Positions 18,837 through 27,736 of a DNA stretch of 42,490 bases are shown in pieces. Made by a program: the position numbers and the translations under genes. Numbering within the stretch: position 1 is the stretch's first letter; the number at the start of each line of letters is the position of its first letter. This DNA is from Candidatus Zixiibacteriota bacterium (GTDB taxonomy: Bacteria; Zixibacteria; MSB-5A5; GN15; PGXB01). The notes below the pieces were generated by a model. That model saw only the letters and a list, made by a program, of their open reading frames with translations. It searched no databases and was not told the DNA's origin. The stretch is from contig JAPLUR010000049.1 in the NCBI GenBank assembly GCA_026397505.1, forward strand, positions 1 through 42,490. The letters run 5' to 3'.

Positions 18837-18947
18837 TGTGAAATATTGGAAAAGTGGGGCTGGGACTGTGGAGAAATGTGGCGGCATTTGGGTTGGATTC
18901 TTGTCGGTTTGACGGGAAAGGGGGAGAAAAAGAGCGGGCTATTCAGA

Positions 18948-18976
18948 TTGACTTTTGGGCGGCAAATTATTATTTT
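18948..18976 (+). promoter_or_regulatory. Candidate promoter of tdh
   Basis: TTGACT (18948-18953) and TATTTT (18971-18976) are separated by 17 bases and lie about 45 bases before the tdh ATG. AAAGGA precedes the start codon. It is a prediction from consensus only. Confidence 0.45.
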
Positions 18977-19022
18977 CACAAGCTTGAACGATGTTATGAC
19001 TTTGCTTGAGAAAGGAACATAA

Positions 19023-20069
19023 ATGTCGGGAAAAATGATAGCGGCCATGAAAATGCGGGCAGCCCCCGGAGCCGAACTGGCCGAAATAGATATCCCCCGG
19101 CCCAAACCGGATGAAGTGCTGATTAAGATAAAGGCCTGTTCTATCTGCGGGACAGATAAGCATATCTATACCTGGGATCTCTGGGCGCAGGGGCGTATCA
19201 AACCGCCGATGGTGTTCGGGCATGAATGCTGCGGCGAGGTGGTCGAGGTCGGCGCGTTCGTGAAGAGTGTCAAAGTAGGGGATTTTATCTCGGCGGAAAC
19301 GCATATACCGTGCCGCCATTGTTATCAATGCCGCACCGGGAGTATGCACCTCTGCCGGAATCTTTCCATACTGGGGGTCGATGTGAACGGCATTTTTGCG
19401 GAGTATGCGGTCATTCCTGAAATTTGCTGCTGGAAGAACGATCCGTCACTGCCGGCGGATATCGCCTCGGTGCAGGAGCCGTTTGGGAACGCCACCTATA
19501 CCGTTATGGAGAGCCATGTGGCGGCCAAGAAGATTGCCATTATCGGCGACGGCCCGATTGCCGCTTTTGCCTGCGGAATCGCGCGGGCGGTGGGCGCGGC
19601 CAGGATTTACAATTTGGGAATGATGCCGTTCAATCTGGATATCTGCCGCAAAATGGGGGCGGATATCAGTATCAATGTCACCACCGAAAAGGATTATGTC
19701 AAGCGGGTGGTGGAAGAAACCGGCGGGGGAGTGGATGTAGTGCTCGACATGGCCGGAAACAAGAATGCCGTGCAAGACGGGTTTTCGATTCTGCGGCGGA
19801 TGGGGACATTCACATCGTTCGGTATCGCCCCGGCGCCGTTTGAGTTCGATTTTGCCAACAGTATCGTTTTCAAGGGGGCGACGGTGATCGGTATCAACGG
19901 TCGAAAGATGTTCGAGACCTGGTATCAACTGCGGAACCTTCTAGACAACGGCAAGGTCGATGTCCGTCCGGTAATAAGTCATCATTTTCCGTTCAAGGAC
20001 TTTATCAAGGCGATGGAAACGGCGGTATCGATGGAGATCCCGGCATCAAAAGTGGTTTTGATGATGTAG
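19023..20069 (+). CDS. tdh: L-threonine 3-dehydrogenase-like zinc alcohol dehydrogenase
   Basis: This 348-residue medium-chain dehydrogenase would oxidise L-threonine to 2-amino-3-ketobutyrate with NAD. The catalytic zinc site has Cys42 in CSICGTDKHIY and His67-Glu68 in GHECCGEV. The structural zinc site is complete: Cys97, Cys100, Cys103 and Cys111. The nucleotide-binding loop IGDGPIA starts at residue 174. CGTDKHIYTWD and GRKMFETWYQ near the C-terminus are features that set threonine dehydrogenases apart from other members of the family. The two 2-amino-3-ketobutyrate ligase-like genes downstream support this substrate. AAAGGA lies just before the ATG. It is the first gene of a forward operon. 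A sorbitol- or butanediol-type substrate cannot be excluded. Confidence 0.88.
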   Translation: MSGKMIAAMKMRAAPGAELAEIDIPRPKPDEVLIKIKACSICGTDKHIYTWDLWAQGRIKPPMVFGHECCGEVVEVGAFVKSVKVGDFISAETHIPCRHCYQCRTGSMHLCRNLSILGVDVNGIFAEYAVIPEICCWKNDPSLPADIASVQEPFGNATYTVMESHVAAKKIAIIGDGPIAAFACGIARAVGAARIYNLGMMPFNLDICRKMGADISINVTTEKDYVKRVVEETGGGVDVVLDMAGNKNAVQDGFSILRRMGTFTSFGIAPAPFEFDFANSIVFKGATVIGINGRKMFETWYQLRNLLDNGKVDVRPVISHHFPFKDFIKAMETAVSMEIPASKVVLMM

Positions 20070-20153
20070 GGGAATGGAATAATCCGGCATGCCGGAGTTA
20101 TGAATATTTGATTTTCGCTTATAGAGTGGATCAACCAAAGAGGTAGAAGCATC

Positions 20154-21857
20154 ATGTATAATCTGGGTAGTTATGAGGAAAGAGTAAAGGACTTTACATG
20201 GGAGGTATCCGAGAAAGAGCTCGGGTACAAACCGGGGGATATAATCAATATCGGCGAGTATTGCACCGACCGGATCTGCCGGATGGGGAAGAAGGACAAG
20301 TTGGCTTTCATTTGGGAAGGGTATGATGGGACGGTCAAGAAGTACACTTTCGACGATTTGCGGGTTCTCACCAATACGATCGCCCATTACCTGAAAGAGC
20401 TGGACCTTCAGAGCGGAGAGCGAATCTGCCTGTTTATGGATCGGGTGCCCGAATTGTATCTGGGATTCTTAGGGATATTGAAAATGGGCGGTATCGCGCA
20501 ACCACTCTATTCGGCTTTCGGTTCCGAATCACTTATCACTCGTCTGGAAGATGCTCAGACGGCGGCCATTATCACTCAGAAGAAGCATCTCGCCAAGGTG
20601 CGCAATATTGTACCGCAGATGCCATATCTGAGACATATTCTGGTTATTGATGATGACGGAAGCAAGCCGTTGCGGGAAAAGGAAATTGCGTTCTTCATGG
20701 AAAAGGAAGAGCGGATCGATAAGTTCGATATTTTTCCTTCAAAGGGTGAGACTCCTTCGGTGCTGCACTATACATCCGGCACCACCGGCAAGCCGAAAGG
20801 CGCGCAGCATGTCCATTACTCCCTTATTTCCCAGTATATCACGACCAAGTATGTACTGGATTTGAAAGATGATGACCTGTACTGGTGCACAGCGGATCCC
20901 GGCTGGGTGACCGGCACCTCCTACGGCATTATCGGCCCCTGGGTCAATGGTGTCACACAATGCGTGCTCGACAGCGGTTTCAAGGCGGAAAGCTGGTATA
21001 AGTTCATAGAAAAGTACAAAATCACGGTTTGGTATTCGGCGCCGACGGCGATACGGTCGCTGATGAAGGAAGGGGATGAACTGGTGCGGAAGCATGATCT
21101 TTCGTCACTGCGCCATCTTTGCTCGGTCGGCGAACCGCTCAACGCCGAGGCGGTGCACTGGTCGAAAAAGGTGTTCGGTATTCCTTTCTATGATACGTAC
21201 TGGCAAACGGAGACGGGTTCCATAGTAATTTCCAACTATCCCGGGATGAAGGTAAAACCGGGTTCGATGGGAAAGGCATTTCCGGGTATCACCGCCACGG
21301 TGGTCGATTTGAACACTCATGAACCGATAAAGAAAGCGGGTGTGGTGGGATTGATTGCCCTCAAACCGGGCTGGCCCTCGATGCTCCGGACGTACTGGAA
21401 CAATGAAGTGACCTATAAGAGCAAATTCAAAAAGGGATGGTACATTTGCGGGGACAGAGCGAGTATCGATGAGGAGGGGTATTTCTGGTTTGTGGGACGT
21501 GATGATGATGTCATAAATACGGCCGGGCACCTGGTCGGGCCGTTTGAAATAGAGTCGGCTCTTCTGGAGCATGAGGCGGTGGCGGAGTCAGCAGTGGTGG
21601 GAAAACCGGATCCGGTCAATATGGAAGTAGTCAAAGCTTTTATCGCTCTCAAGCCCGGCTTTGAGCCGTCCAAGTCGCTGGATCTGGAGATAATGAATTT
21701 TATCCGCAAGAAACTCTCGCCGCTGGCCATGCCGCAGGAAATTGAATTTGTCGCCTCGCTTCCGAAAACCAGAAGTGGGAAGATTATGCGACGGGTATTG
21801 CGGGCCCAGGAATGGGGCGAGGAAATCGGCGACATTTCGACGCTGGAGAACGATTAA
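20154..21857 (+). CDS. acsA: Acetyl-CoA synthetase (AMP-forming), AcsA type
   Basis: This 567-residue adenylate-forming enzyme activates acetate (or another short acid) with ATP and CoA. The ATP loop YTSGTTGKPKG spans 206-216; TADPGWVTG and TYWQTETG are hallmarks of acetyl-CoA synthetases. The C-terminal TRSGKIMRR contains Lys543, which is both the catalytic lysine and the known acetylation site in the family. The length and the final segment (GDISTLEND) resemble the Bacillus AcsA group rather than the longer Acs. It lies between tdh and an acyl carrier protein gene, 21 bases from the latter. The context might suggest loading of the carrier protein, but the active-site motifs favour acetyl-CoA formation. 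Activity might be controlled by lysine acetylation, although no acetylase or deacetylase is nearby. Confidence 0.9.
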   Translation: MYNLGSYEERVKDFTWEVSEKELGYKPGDIINIGEYCTDRICRMGKKDKLAFIWEGYDGTVKKYTFDDLRVLTNTIAHYLKELDLQSGERICLFMDRVPELYLGFLGILKMGGIAQPLYSAFGSESLITRLEDAQTAAIITQKKHLAKVRNIVPQMPYLRHILVIDDDGSKPLREKEIAFFMEKEERIDKFDIFPSKGETPSVLHYTSGTTGKPKGAQHVHYSLISQYITTKYVLDLKDDDLYWCTADPGWVTGTSYGIIGPWVNGVTQCVLDSGFKAESWYKFIEKYKITVWYSAPTAIRSLMKEGDELVRKHDLSSLRHLCSVGEPLNAEAVHWSKKVFGIPFYDTYWQTETGSIVISNYPGMKVKPGSMGKAFPGITATVVDLNTHEPIKKAGVVGLIALKPGWPSMLRTYWNNEVTYKSKFKKGWYICGDRASIDEEGYFWFVGRDDDVINTAGHLVGPFEIESALLEHEAVAESAVVGKPDPVNMEVVKAFIALKPGFEPSKSLDLEIMNFIRKKLSPLAMPQEIEFVASLPKTRSGKIMRRVLRAQEWGEEIGDISTLEND

Positions 21858-21878
21858 AACTGTACCAAGGAGATAGAT

Positions 21879-22130
21879 ATGTCGGACGTCAAAAAAATCG
21901 TTTTAACTTATGTAAAGAACGAATATCTCGAAGAAGGAGATGACCGCGAGATAACATTCAGCACGCCGCTCATCTCGGGCGGTATCGTCGATTCCTTTTC
22001 CATGGTTTCGCTGAAGCGGTTTCTGGAGAATAATTACAACATTCAGATACCGGATGCCAAAGCGACTCCCGAGGCATTTGATACGGTGGATAATATTTAT
22101 GCACTTCTAAAAGATTTCAACGTGCAGTAG
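21879..22130 (+). CDS. Acyl carrier protein
   Basis: This 83-residue acidic protein has the four-helix carrier fold pattern. GGIVDSFSMVSLKRFLE contains Ser39 within DSF, the expected 4'-phosphopantetheine attachment site. AAGGAG nine bases before the ATG is a strong ribosome site. It lies between acetyl-CoA synthetase and a 2-amino-3-ketobutyrate ligase-like gene (seven bases before the latter), so it is surely co-expressed. It is divergent from housekeeping AcpP, lacking the usual ADSLD form, and is more like carrier proteins dedicated to special pathways. What acyl group it carries is unknown; its presence is the odd element in an otherwise threonine-catabolic cluster. Confidence 0.88.
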   Translation: MSDVKKIVLTYVKNEYLEEGDDREITFSTPLISGGIVDSFSMVSLKRFLENNYNIQIPDAKATPEAFDTVDNIYALLKDFNVQ

Positions 22131-22137
22131 GTGAAAT

Positions 22138-23385
22138 ATGGCCTTTCAAGACAGTGTCAGAGATATTTTCAGGACGGAATTGGAGAATATTCGTCAAGGG
22201 GGGATATTCAAAGAGGAAAGGATAATCTGTGCGCCGCAGAGTTCGGAGATTGAAGTGGAATTTCCGGTGGGCGCGGCCATGAAGCATGTAATCAACATGT
22301 GCGCCAACAATTATCTCGGTCTTTCATCGCATCCGGAGGTGATCGATGCGGCCCACAAGGGGCTGGACCGTCGCGGATACGGGATGTCCTCGGTGCGTTT
22401 CATCTGCGGGACGCAGGATATTCACAAGGAACTGGAAGGGAAGCTGACGAAATTCCTGGGAACGGAAGATACCATTCTCTTTCCTTCCTGCATGGATGCC
22501 AACGCGGGGGTGTTCGAAGCGGTCCTGACCGATCAGGATGTGATGATTGCCGATCGTCTCGTGCACGCCTCGATTGTGGACGGGATGAGGCTTTGCAAGG
22601 CGCAGACGGATACTTTCAAGCACTCCGATATGGCGCATCTGGAGGAGAAGCTGCAGTTGCATCAGAAGATGCGGATAAAATTGATTATCACCGACGGAGC
22701 GTTTTCGATGGACGGCGATCTGGCCAAGCTGGATCAGATTGTGGCACTGGCGGAGAAATACGGCGCCATGGTATTTGTCGATGATTCGCATGCCTCGGGT
22801 TTTATCGGAAAGACGGGAAGAGGGACTCATGAGCATTGCGGCGTGGTCGGCAAGATCGATATTATCACGACGACGCTGGGCAAGGCGCTGGGCGGGGCTT
22901 CGGGCGGCTGTGTCTCGGGGAGAAGAGAGATTGTGGAAATATGCCGGCAGAAGGCAAGGCCGTATCTATTTTCGAATACTATCCCTCCGGTGGTGGTTTC
23001 AGGCGCGAATGCCGTACTCGATATTATCAGCCGCACCACCGAGCGGCGCGACAAACTGGAGCGGAATACGATTTTCTGGCGGAAAGGGCTGACCGAGGCG
23101 GGATTGATTATAAAGGAAGGGGAGACGCCGATTGTTCCGGTGATGTTGTTCAACGCCAAGTTGTCCCAGGATGTTGCCATGGCTTTATATGATGAGGGGA
23201 TTTATGCAGTGGGATTCTTCTTCCCGGTGGTACCCAAAGGGCAGGCACGAATCCGCACGCAGCTTTCGGCGGCGCACGAGATGCACCATCTGGAGAAGGC
23301 GCTGGCGGCTTTCACCAAGGTGGGAAAGAAGTTTGATATATTGCATAAGACGAAACAGGATATTATCGACCGGTTCGGGATGTAA
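22138..23385 (+). CDS. Alpha-oxoamine synthase, divergent 2-amino-3-ketobutyrate ligase-like
   Basis: This 415-residue PLP-dependent enzyme of fold type I belongs to the family that condenses amino acids with acyl thioesters (KBL, ALA synthase, AON synthase, serine palmitoyltransferase). Lys249 in TTLGKALGG binds PLP; His143 stacks on the cofactor; DDSHASG holds the Asp-His pair. Compared with the downstream paralog it departs from the KBL consensus at several places: DRLVHASIVDG in place of the usual LNHASIIDG, CMDANAG in place of CFDANGG, and ITDGAFSMDG in place of ATDGVFSMDG. It directly follows the carrier protein gene by seven bases. It may be a KBL or may have moved to another acyl donor, possibly an acyl-carrier thioester (inference). 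It ends 24 bases before a terminator. Confidence 0.88.
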   Translation: MAFQDSVRDIFRTELENIRQGGIFKEERIICAPQSSEIEVEFPVGAAMKHVINMCANNYLGLSSHPEVIDAAHKGLDRRGYGMSSVRFICGTQDIHKELEGKLTKFLGTEDTILFPSCMDANAGVFEAVLTDQDVMIADRLVHASIVDGMRLCKAQTDTFKHSDMAHLEEKLQLHQKMRIKLIITDGAFSMDGDLAKLDQIVALAEKYGAMVFVDDSHASGFIGKTGRGTHEHCGVVGKIDIITTTLGKALGGASGGCVSGRREIVEICRQKARPYLFSNTIPPVVVSGANAVLDIISRTTERRDKLERNTIFWRKGLTEAGLIIKEGETPIVPVMLFNAKLSQDVAMALYDEGIYAVGFFFPVVPKGQARIRTQLSAAHEMHHLEKALAAFTKVGKKFDILHKTKQDIIDRFGM

Positions 23386-23409
23386 ACATCGCAACACAAT
23401 CAACCAGTT

Positions 23410-23440
23410 ACCGGCGTCGTCGTGTGACCCGCCGGTTTTT
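23410..23440 (+). terminator. Intrinsic terminator between the two ligase-like genes
   Basis: Arms ACCGGCG (23410-23416) and CGCCGGT (23430-23436) form a perfect 7-base-pair stem with a 13-base loop, followed by five T residues. It ends the tdh-acsA-carrier-ligase transcript, so the second ligase gene at 23560 probably has its own promoter or depends on read-through. Confidence 0.75.
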
Positions 23441-23559
23441 ATTTGATACTATTGCGGTGAATTAATGATAGAAAGCAATTGGGGCCGGTTTATGCATTTA
23501 ATTAGTTCTTTGCTACGGACGAAATGTGAATTAAATTTGAGGGAAGTTAAGGAGATGAT

Positions 23560-24822
23560 ATGTATCAAAGAGTGAAATATGATTTGAATCAGGAATTGAT
23601 TAAAATACGGGATGCCGGGCTTCTGAAGGAGGAAAGGATTATTCTATCCGACCAGAAGCCGAATATCATGGTTTCGTTTCCCGCCGGCGCCGAGCCTCGG
23701 GAGGTGCTGAATTTCTGCGCCAATAACTACCTGGGGCTGGCCAATCACCCGCGCATCGTCGAAGCGGCGCATAAGGCGCTGGACAAATACGGTTACGGTC
23801 TTTCCTCGGTAAGGTTTATCTGCGGGACACAGGATTTGCATAAGGAATTGGAGCGGAAGATTGCGGAGTTTTATCGCACCGAGGAGGCCATTTTGTACTC
23901 CTCATGTTTCGACGCCAACGGCGGACTTTTCGAATCGCTTCTGGGGCCGGAGGATGCCATTATCACCGATTCGCTCAACCATGCGAGCATAATTGACGGG
24001 ATCCGTCTCTGCAAGGCGAAACGGTTTATTTATGATCATGCCGATATGAATTCTCTGGAAGCGGTGCTCAAAAAAGCGCGCGAGGGGATTGATGTGTGGG
24101 AGAGTCCCGGCCTGGACAAGGAGCCGGTGCCGGTCAGGAACATCCTGATCGCCACCGATGGGGTATTTTCGATGGACGGCGACATCGCCAAACTCAAAGA
24201 GATTACCAACCTGGCGTCATATTACTGCGCTCTGGTGATGGTTGATGATTCTCATGCCACCGGTATTGTGGGCAAGACAGGAAGAGGCTCAATAGAGTAT
24301 CATGATGTCTTTGGGAAAGTTGATATAATCACATCCACACTGGGCAAGGCGATGGGGGGCGCCACGGGTGGCTTTACCGCGGGGCGCCGCGAAATAATTG
24401 AAATCCTGCGTCAGAAATCACGGCCGTACATTTTCTCGAATTCCGTTCCGCCGGTGGTGGTTGCGGCCGGGATAGCAGCTTTTGAGCTGCTTGAGCGGGA
24501 GGGGGAATTAAGAGAGAAGCTGACGGAGAATACCATCTATTTCCGGGCCGAGATGAGCCGTCTCGGCTTTGATATTGTACCGGGCGAGCATCCGATCGTG
24601 CCGGTGCTTTTCCAGAAGTTCGGTAATGATATTCAACTGGCGCGCGATATTTCCAGGGATCTGTATGCCGAGGGGATTTATGTTGTCGGATTCTTCTTCC
24701 CGGTGGTGCCCAAAGGCCAATCGCGTATCAGGGTGCAGATTTCCGCCGCGCATACAAAGGAGCATCTGGACCGGGCGATCGCGGCTTTCGCCAAAGTGGG
24801 GAAGAAGTATAAGGTTATTTAG
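23560..24822 (+). CDS. kbl: 2-amino-3-ketobutyrate CoA ligase (glycine C-acetyltransferase)
   Basis: This 420-residue PLP enzyme cleaves 2-amino-3-ketobutyrate with CoA to glycine and acetyl-CoA, the second step of threonine breakdown. Lys263 in TSTLGKAMGG is the PLP lysine; His141 in LNHASIIDG, CFDANGG and ATDGVFSMDG agree with the KBL consensus. Relative to its upstream paralog it carries an extra segment around 175-193 (GIDVWESPGLDKEP) and a longer loop; both are similar in the C-terminal VGFFFPVVPKGQ region. AAGGAG about seven bases before the ATG supports the start. It is separated from the other genes by 174 bases containing a terminator. Its threonine role is well supported by the nearby dehydrogenase. 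Confidence 0.92.
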   Translation: MYQRVKYDLNQELIKIRDAGLLKEERIILSDQKPNIMVSFPAGAEPREVLNFCANNYLGLANHPRIVEAAHKALDKYGYGLSSVRFICGTQDLHKELERKIAEFYRTEEAILYSSCFDANGGLFESLLGPEDAIITDSLNHASIIDGIRLCKAKRFIYDHADMNSLEAVLKKAREGIDVWESPGLDKEPVPVRNILIATDGVFSMDGDIAKLKEITNLASYYCALVMVDDSHATGIVGKTGRGSIEYHDVFGKVDIITSTLGKAMGGATGGFTAGRREIIEILRQKSRPYIFSNSVPPVVVAAGIAAFELLEREGELREKLTENTIYFRAEMSRLGFDIVPGEHPIVPVLFQKFGNDIQLARDISRDLYAEGIYVVGFFFPVVPKGQSRIRVQISAAHTKEHLDRAIAAFAKVGKKYKVI

Positions 24823-24840
24823 AGCGGGATATATAGGGGC

Positions 24841-25335
24841 TCAGGGCCTGCTTTTCAGATAGTGATCCAGATATTTGCTCCCTTTTTCGGTCAAATCATA
24901 ATAGGTGTGGTTGCGGTGCTTTATCCATTTCCCTTTGACAATATTCCTGCGGTATTGCACCATTACCGCAGAAACCCGCTGTAATAGACCCATTTCCAAA
25001 AGCCGGGAATGTCTTTCAAAAACGGTTTCCCGGTGTATTTGAAGTGTCGCCGCCACCATCAGGGAATAGTCGATGCCGAGTTGCCGATGGTGATTAAGGA
25101 TCCGGAAGTCGAGGTCATCCAGAAGAGCATAATCCGGACCCGGGGTGAAAGCGTCAACGGCCGTTATATCAGGCCATTCCAATTTGACCAGCCTTTCCTT
25201 TTCAGCTTTGTCCAGATTGCCGCGGCCAAATTTGTGGACTTTGATGAAATTGTCATGGCTGTAGTACCCGACGATGGCATCATCCGTCCCGGGGCGACAG
25301 CAATTGGCGAGGATGTAGCTTTCTCTAAGCTTCAT
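24841..25335 (-). CDS. Winged-helix DNA-binding protein, hypothetical
   Basis: This 164-residue protein has a C-terminal winged-helix-like region from about residue 75: a helix-turn-helix (LMVAATLQIHRETVFERHSR) followed by LLEMGLLQRV and a wing strand with HTYYDLTEKGSKYLDHYL. That pattern is common in archaeal and bacterial transcription factors of the MarR/DUF2250 kind. The N-terminal 70 residues are unassigned. It converges with kbl, 18 bases apart, so it could regulate it, but nothing direct shows this. The start codon has only a weak ribosome site. Confidence 0.7.
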   Translation of the reverse strand: MKLRESYILANCCRPGTDDAIVGYYSHDNFIKVHKFGRGNLDKAEKERLVKLEWPDITAVDAFTPGPDYALLDDLDFRILNHHRQLGIDYSLMVAATLQIHRETVFERHSRLLEMGLLQRVSAVMVQYRRNIVKGKWIKHRNHTYYDLTEKGSKYLDHYLKSRP

Positions 25336-25452
25336 TGATGTCTCATAACCGGCATAATCCTTTAAATCGCAATTTCGGCACTGATATTATCAATATAGCG
25401 TGTTGTACCAAGGATTTCAAGGCTGGAAAGAGCTGACGCGGCGGAAATAATT

Positions 25453-25481
25453 TTGACATTTTCGATCGATTTAAATATCTT
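25453..25481 (+). promoter_or_regulatory. Candidate promoter for the glycosyltransferase gene
   Basis: TTGACA (25453-25458), a perfect -35, is followed after 17 bases by TATCTT (25476-25481). It lies 38 bases before the start codon at 25519. It is a prediction from consensus only. Confidence 0.6.
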
Positions 25482-25518
25482 CCATCAATTGAGATAATCA
25501 TATTGCGATAAGCCAAAT

Positions 25519-27591
25519 ATGACCGACCATACCCAAGACGACATAATTCCCAGGAATGGCTATATCGCCGCCTTGCTTGTTATGGCGGCGGGGATTATCG
25601 TACGTTTCTTTCGCATTGGCATTGATCCGCCTCTTTTTTTCACCGCCACCGGGCAGGACCTTCTGACCGACCCCTACCAATACACGTTTGCCGCCCGCAA
25701 TGCGATTCTTTTTGGCGATTGGAATCTGTTTGACTATCATCGGTGGGAAGTCTTTCGCAATTCGCTGGTTTCGGGATTTTCATACATAGTGTTCTTGTTT
25801 TTTGGTGTCTCCAGGGTGACAGCCAACCTTTCGGCAATATTATTGAATCTGGGGGGGCTGATGTTATTTACGGCCGGGATGTGGAAATATTCGCGTCGGG
25901 CGGCGCTGATATCCGGAACGCTGCTTTTCACCAACATGACACTGCTGGTGTACGGCCGTTATCCTTTTCTGGAGAACGGATTGATATTTATCTGCGGGCT
26001 TATGTTTTTTCTGTTTATCAGATACTATCCCCGGACCTGGGTGTTGATCGTCTCCGGCGTCCTGGTTGCACTAAGCGCCCTTTCCGGCAAGATGTTCGGT
26101 GTGGTCATGATTGCTCCTCCGGCGCTGGTAATCTGGAGCGATGATCGGCGGAGTTTTGTCCGGCGGTTCGGGATTGTCCTGGGGTCGGCGTTTCTATCGG
26201 CGCTGCTGTTTATTTTGATTTTATACGGTAAGGATTTCGGGCGGGTCTATGATTATTTGAGCGAGCAGACGGTGGGGATGTATGGAGCGCCGATTGCTTT
26301 CACCTCACCGATCAAGTTTATTGAATGGGTGATGACATTTGCAGGGCAGTCGCGCTTATTTCATTTTGCGCCGTTTCTGCTTCTGCTTTTTTTCGCGACG
26401 GCGGCAATGCTTGTCTTTAGGCCGAAGATCTCCGCCGAAATATTGAAAAACGACCGGATGCTGGCCTTCAATATCGGCTGGCTGGCCGCCGGATGCCTGC
26501 TTCTAATGTTGTTCAACTATCGTCCGTTGAGGTATCAGTTGTTTCTATTGCCGCCGCTTTCGGGGATTATTTCGGCGGTATTACTTACTCCGGGAAAGGG
26601 GGCAGAGAAGAAGAAACCGGGGCTATGGCATATTCTTATTTTCTTCCTGGTCTGCTGGTATTTTTGCACCCAGACAGTATTTGCGGCGAGTCTCAATCCA
26701 GAAGCCCCTTACAAGACTGTCTGGTATGTACTGGCTCCGGCGGCGGTTCTGACCGGTGTTCTTTATTGGTTGCGAAAGGCTTTTATGAAGGTAATGCAGC
26801 AGAAACAGATAATTTTGACGGTTCTGATCGTTCTTTATGTGTTGAGTCAATCATATTTGATTTTCAATTGGTTTGATAAAGGAACTTATGACCTGAAGAG
26901 AACCGGTGAAGACCTGGCGCAGATTGTCAATCCGGAGGCGGTCATTATAGGGCCATATGCTCAGGCGCTCACGATTGATAATAAGCTCAAGTCGTTCATT
27001 TATATGTTCGGTCTGGCCCGGAAAGAACCGGCACTCTTGCAGCAGTTCCCGATTACGCACCTGGCACTGGATGTCACCAACTGGGGCGCGGCGGTGAAGG
27101 ATTATCCACAGAGCAAGAATGTTATTGAGGTGGGGCGTTACCGGGTAAGGGATATCGGAATAAGAGTGCTCAAACTGGATGATTTGATTTTGAAGAAATA
27201 CGGGCGGGCGTATCGACCCTCCGATTTCGAAATTGGGGCATACTATTATGCCCGAAACCAGTTGGATAGTGTGGGAATATATTTAAACCGCTTTCTGACG
27301 GTATATCCGCACAGCAAATCGGGTCTATCGACACTGGCCGGGGCATATTTTCGGGCGGCCCGGTTCAAGGAAGGTCTGGCGATTTGCGATAGATTGCTCG
27401 AATATTACCCGGATGATTTTGCACTTTGGTTTGACAAGGCGGTGTACTGTTATAAGCTGTACCGTACAAATCATGATGCCGCCATGCTGGCGGAGTCCGA
27501 GCGGCTGTTCAACCGGGCTCTTGATTTGAATCCATACCTGGGAGAGGACATTGCTCTGGCCAGGAAGCAGGCGGATGAGGCGACCCGGTAG
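25519..27591 (+). CDS. Membrane glycosyltransferase (PMT/ArnT-like, GT39/GT83) with TPR-like C-terminus
   Basis: This 690-residue protein has about 10-12 predicted transmembrane segments in residues 15-480. The first loop has TGQDLLTDPYQYTFAARN, with acidic residues where the catalytic Asp of lipid-phosphate-sugar-dependent transferases lies, and GRYPFLENGL, resembling a second conserved loop. Such enzymes move a sugar from a polyprenyl phosphate to protein or lipid on the outer side of the membrane. The last 120 residues (from about 570) form two or three helical TPR-like repeats, for example RFKEGLAICDRLLEYYPDD, probably outside the membrane. It is monocistronic, with no neighbour suggesting the acceptor. 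The exact family is uncertain; an O-antigen polymerase-like protein was considered but the acidic first-loop motif fits less well. Confidence 0.8.
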   Translation: MTDHTQDDIIPRNGYIAALLVMAAGIIVRFFRIGIDPPLFFTATGQDLLTDPYQYTFAARNAILFGDWNLFDYHRWEVFRNSLVSGFSYIVFLFFGVSRVTANLSAILLNLGGLMLFTAGMWKYSRRAALISGTLLFTNMTLLVYGRYPFLENGLIFICGLMFFLFIRYYPRTWVLIVSGVLVALSALSGKMFGVVMIAPPALVIWSDDRRSFVRRFGIVLGSAFLSALLFILILYGKDFGRVYDYLSEQTVGMYGAPIAFTSPIKFIEWVMTFAGQSRLFHFAPFLLLLFFATAAMLVFRPKISAEILKNDRMLAFNIGWLAAGCLLLMLFNYRPLRYQLFLLPPLSGIISAVLLTPGKGAEKKKPGLWHILIFFLVCWYFCTQTVFAASLNPEAPYKTVWYVLAPAAVLTGVLYWLRKAFMKVMQQKQIILTVLIVLYVLSQSYLIFNWFDKGTYDLKRTGEDLAQIVNPEAVIIGPYAQALTIDNKLKSFIYMFGLARKEPALLQQFPITHLALDVTNWGAAVKDYPQSKNVIEVGRYRVRDIGIRVLKLDDLILKKYGRAYRPSDFEIGAYYYARNQLDSVGIYLNRFLTVYPHSKSGLSTLAGAYFRAARFKEGLAICDRLLEYYPDDFALWFDKAVYCYKLYRTNHDAAMLAESERLFNRALDLNPYLGEDIALARKQADEATR

Positions 27592-27736
27592 GCTCCAATT
27601 CAAACCCAGAGTTTAACAATCTATCGTCGAAAAACCCGATTTTACAGGCTTCGCGAGATAGAATTGTCGGACAGCATCTCTTTTTCCAAGATGATCGCCC
27701 AAAGTGATGCTGAGAGCACAGATGAGAAGCTGCGGT

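Larger units (their letters stand above)
18682..19022. promoter_or_regulatory. Divergent Roco/tdh intergenic region
   Basis: The 341 bases between the divergent Roco and tdh genes contain no gene that I can support. They hold candidate promoters for both sides (listed separately) and a short tandem repeat, CCTATCG twice, at 18752-18765 in the Roco leader, whose meaning is unclear. Confidence 0.5.

Noticed and set aside
19023-24822. Interpretation as a sphingolipid synthesis cluster
   Set aside because: No ceramide reductase or ceramide synthase is present, one ligase matches the KBL consensus, and tdh gives a simpler threonine explanation; kept only as a hypothesis for the first ligase.
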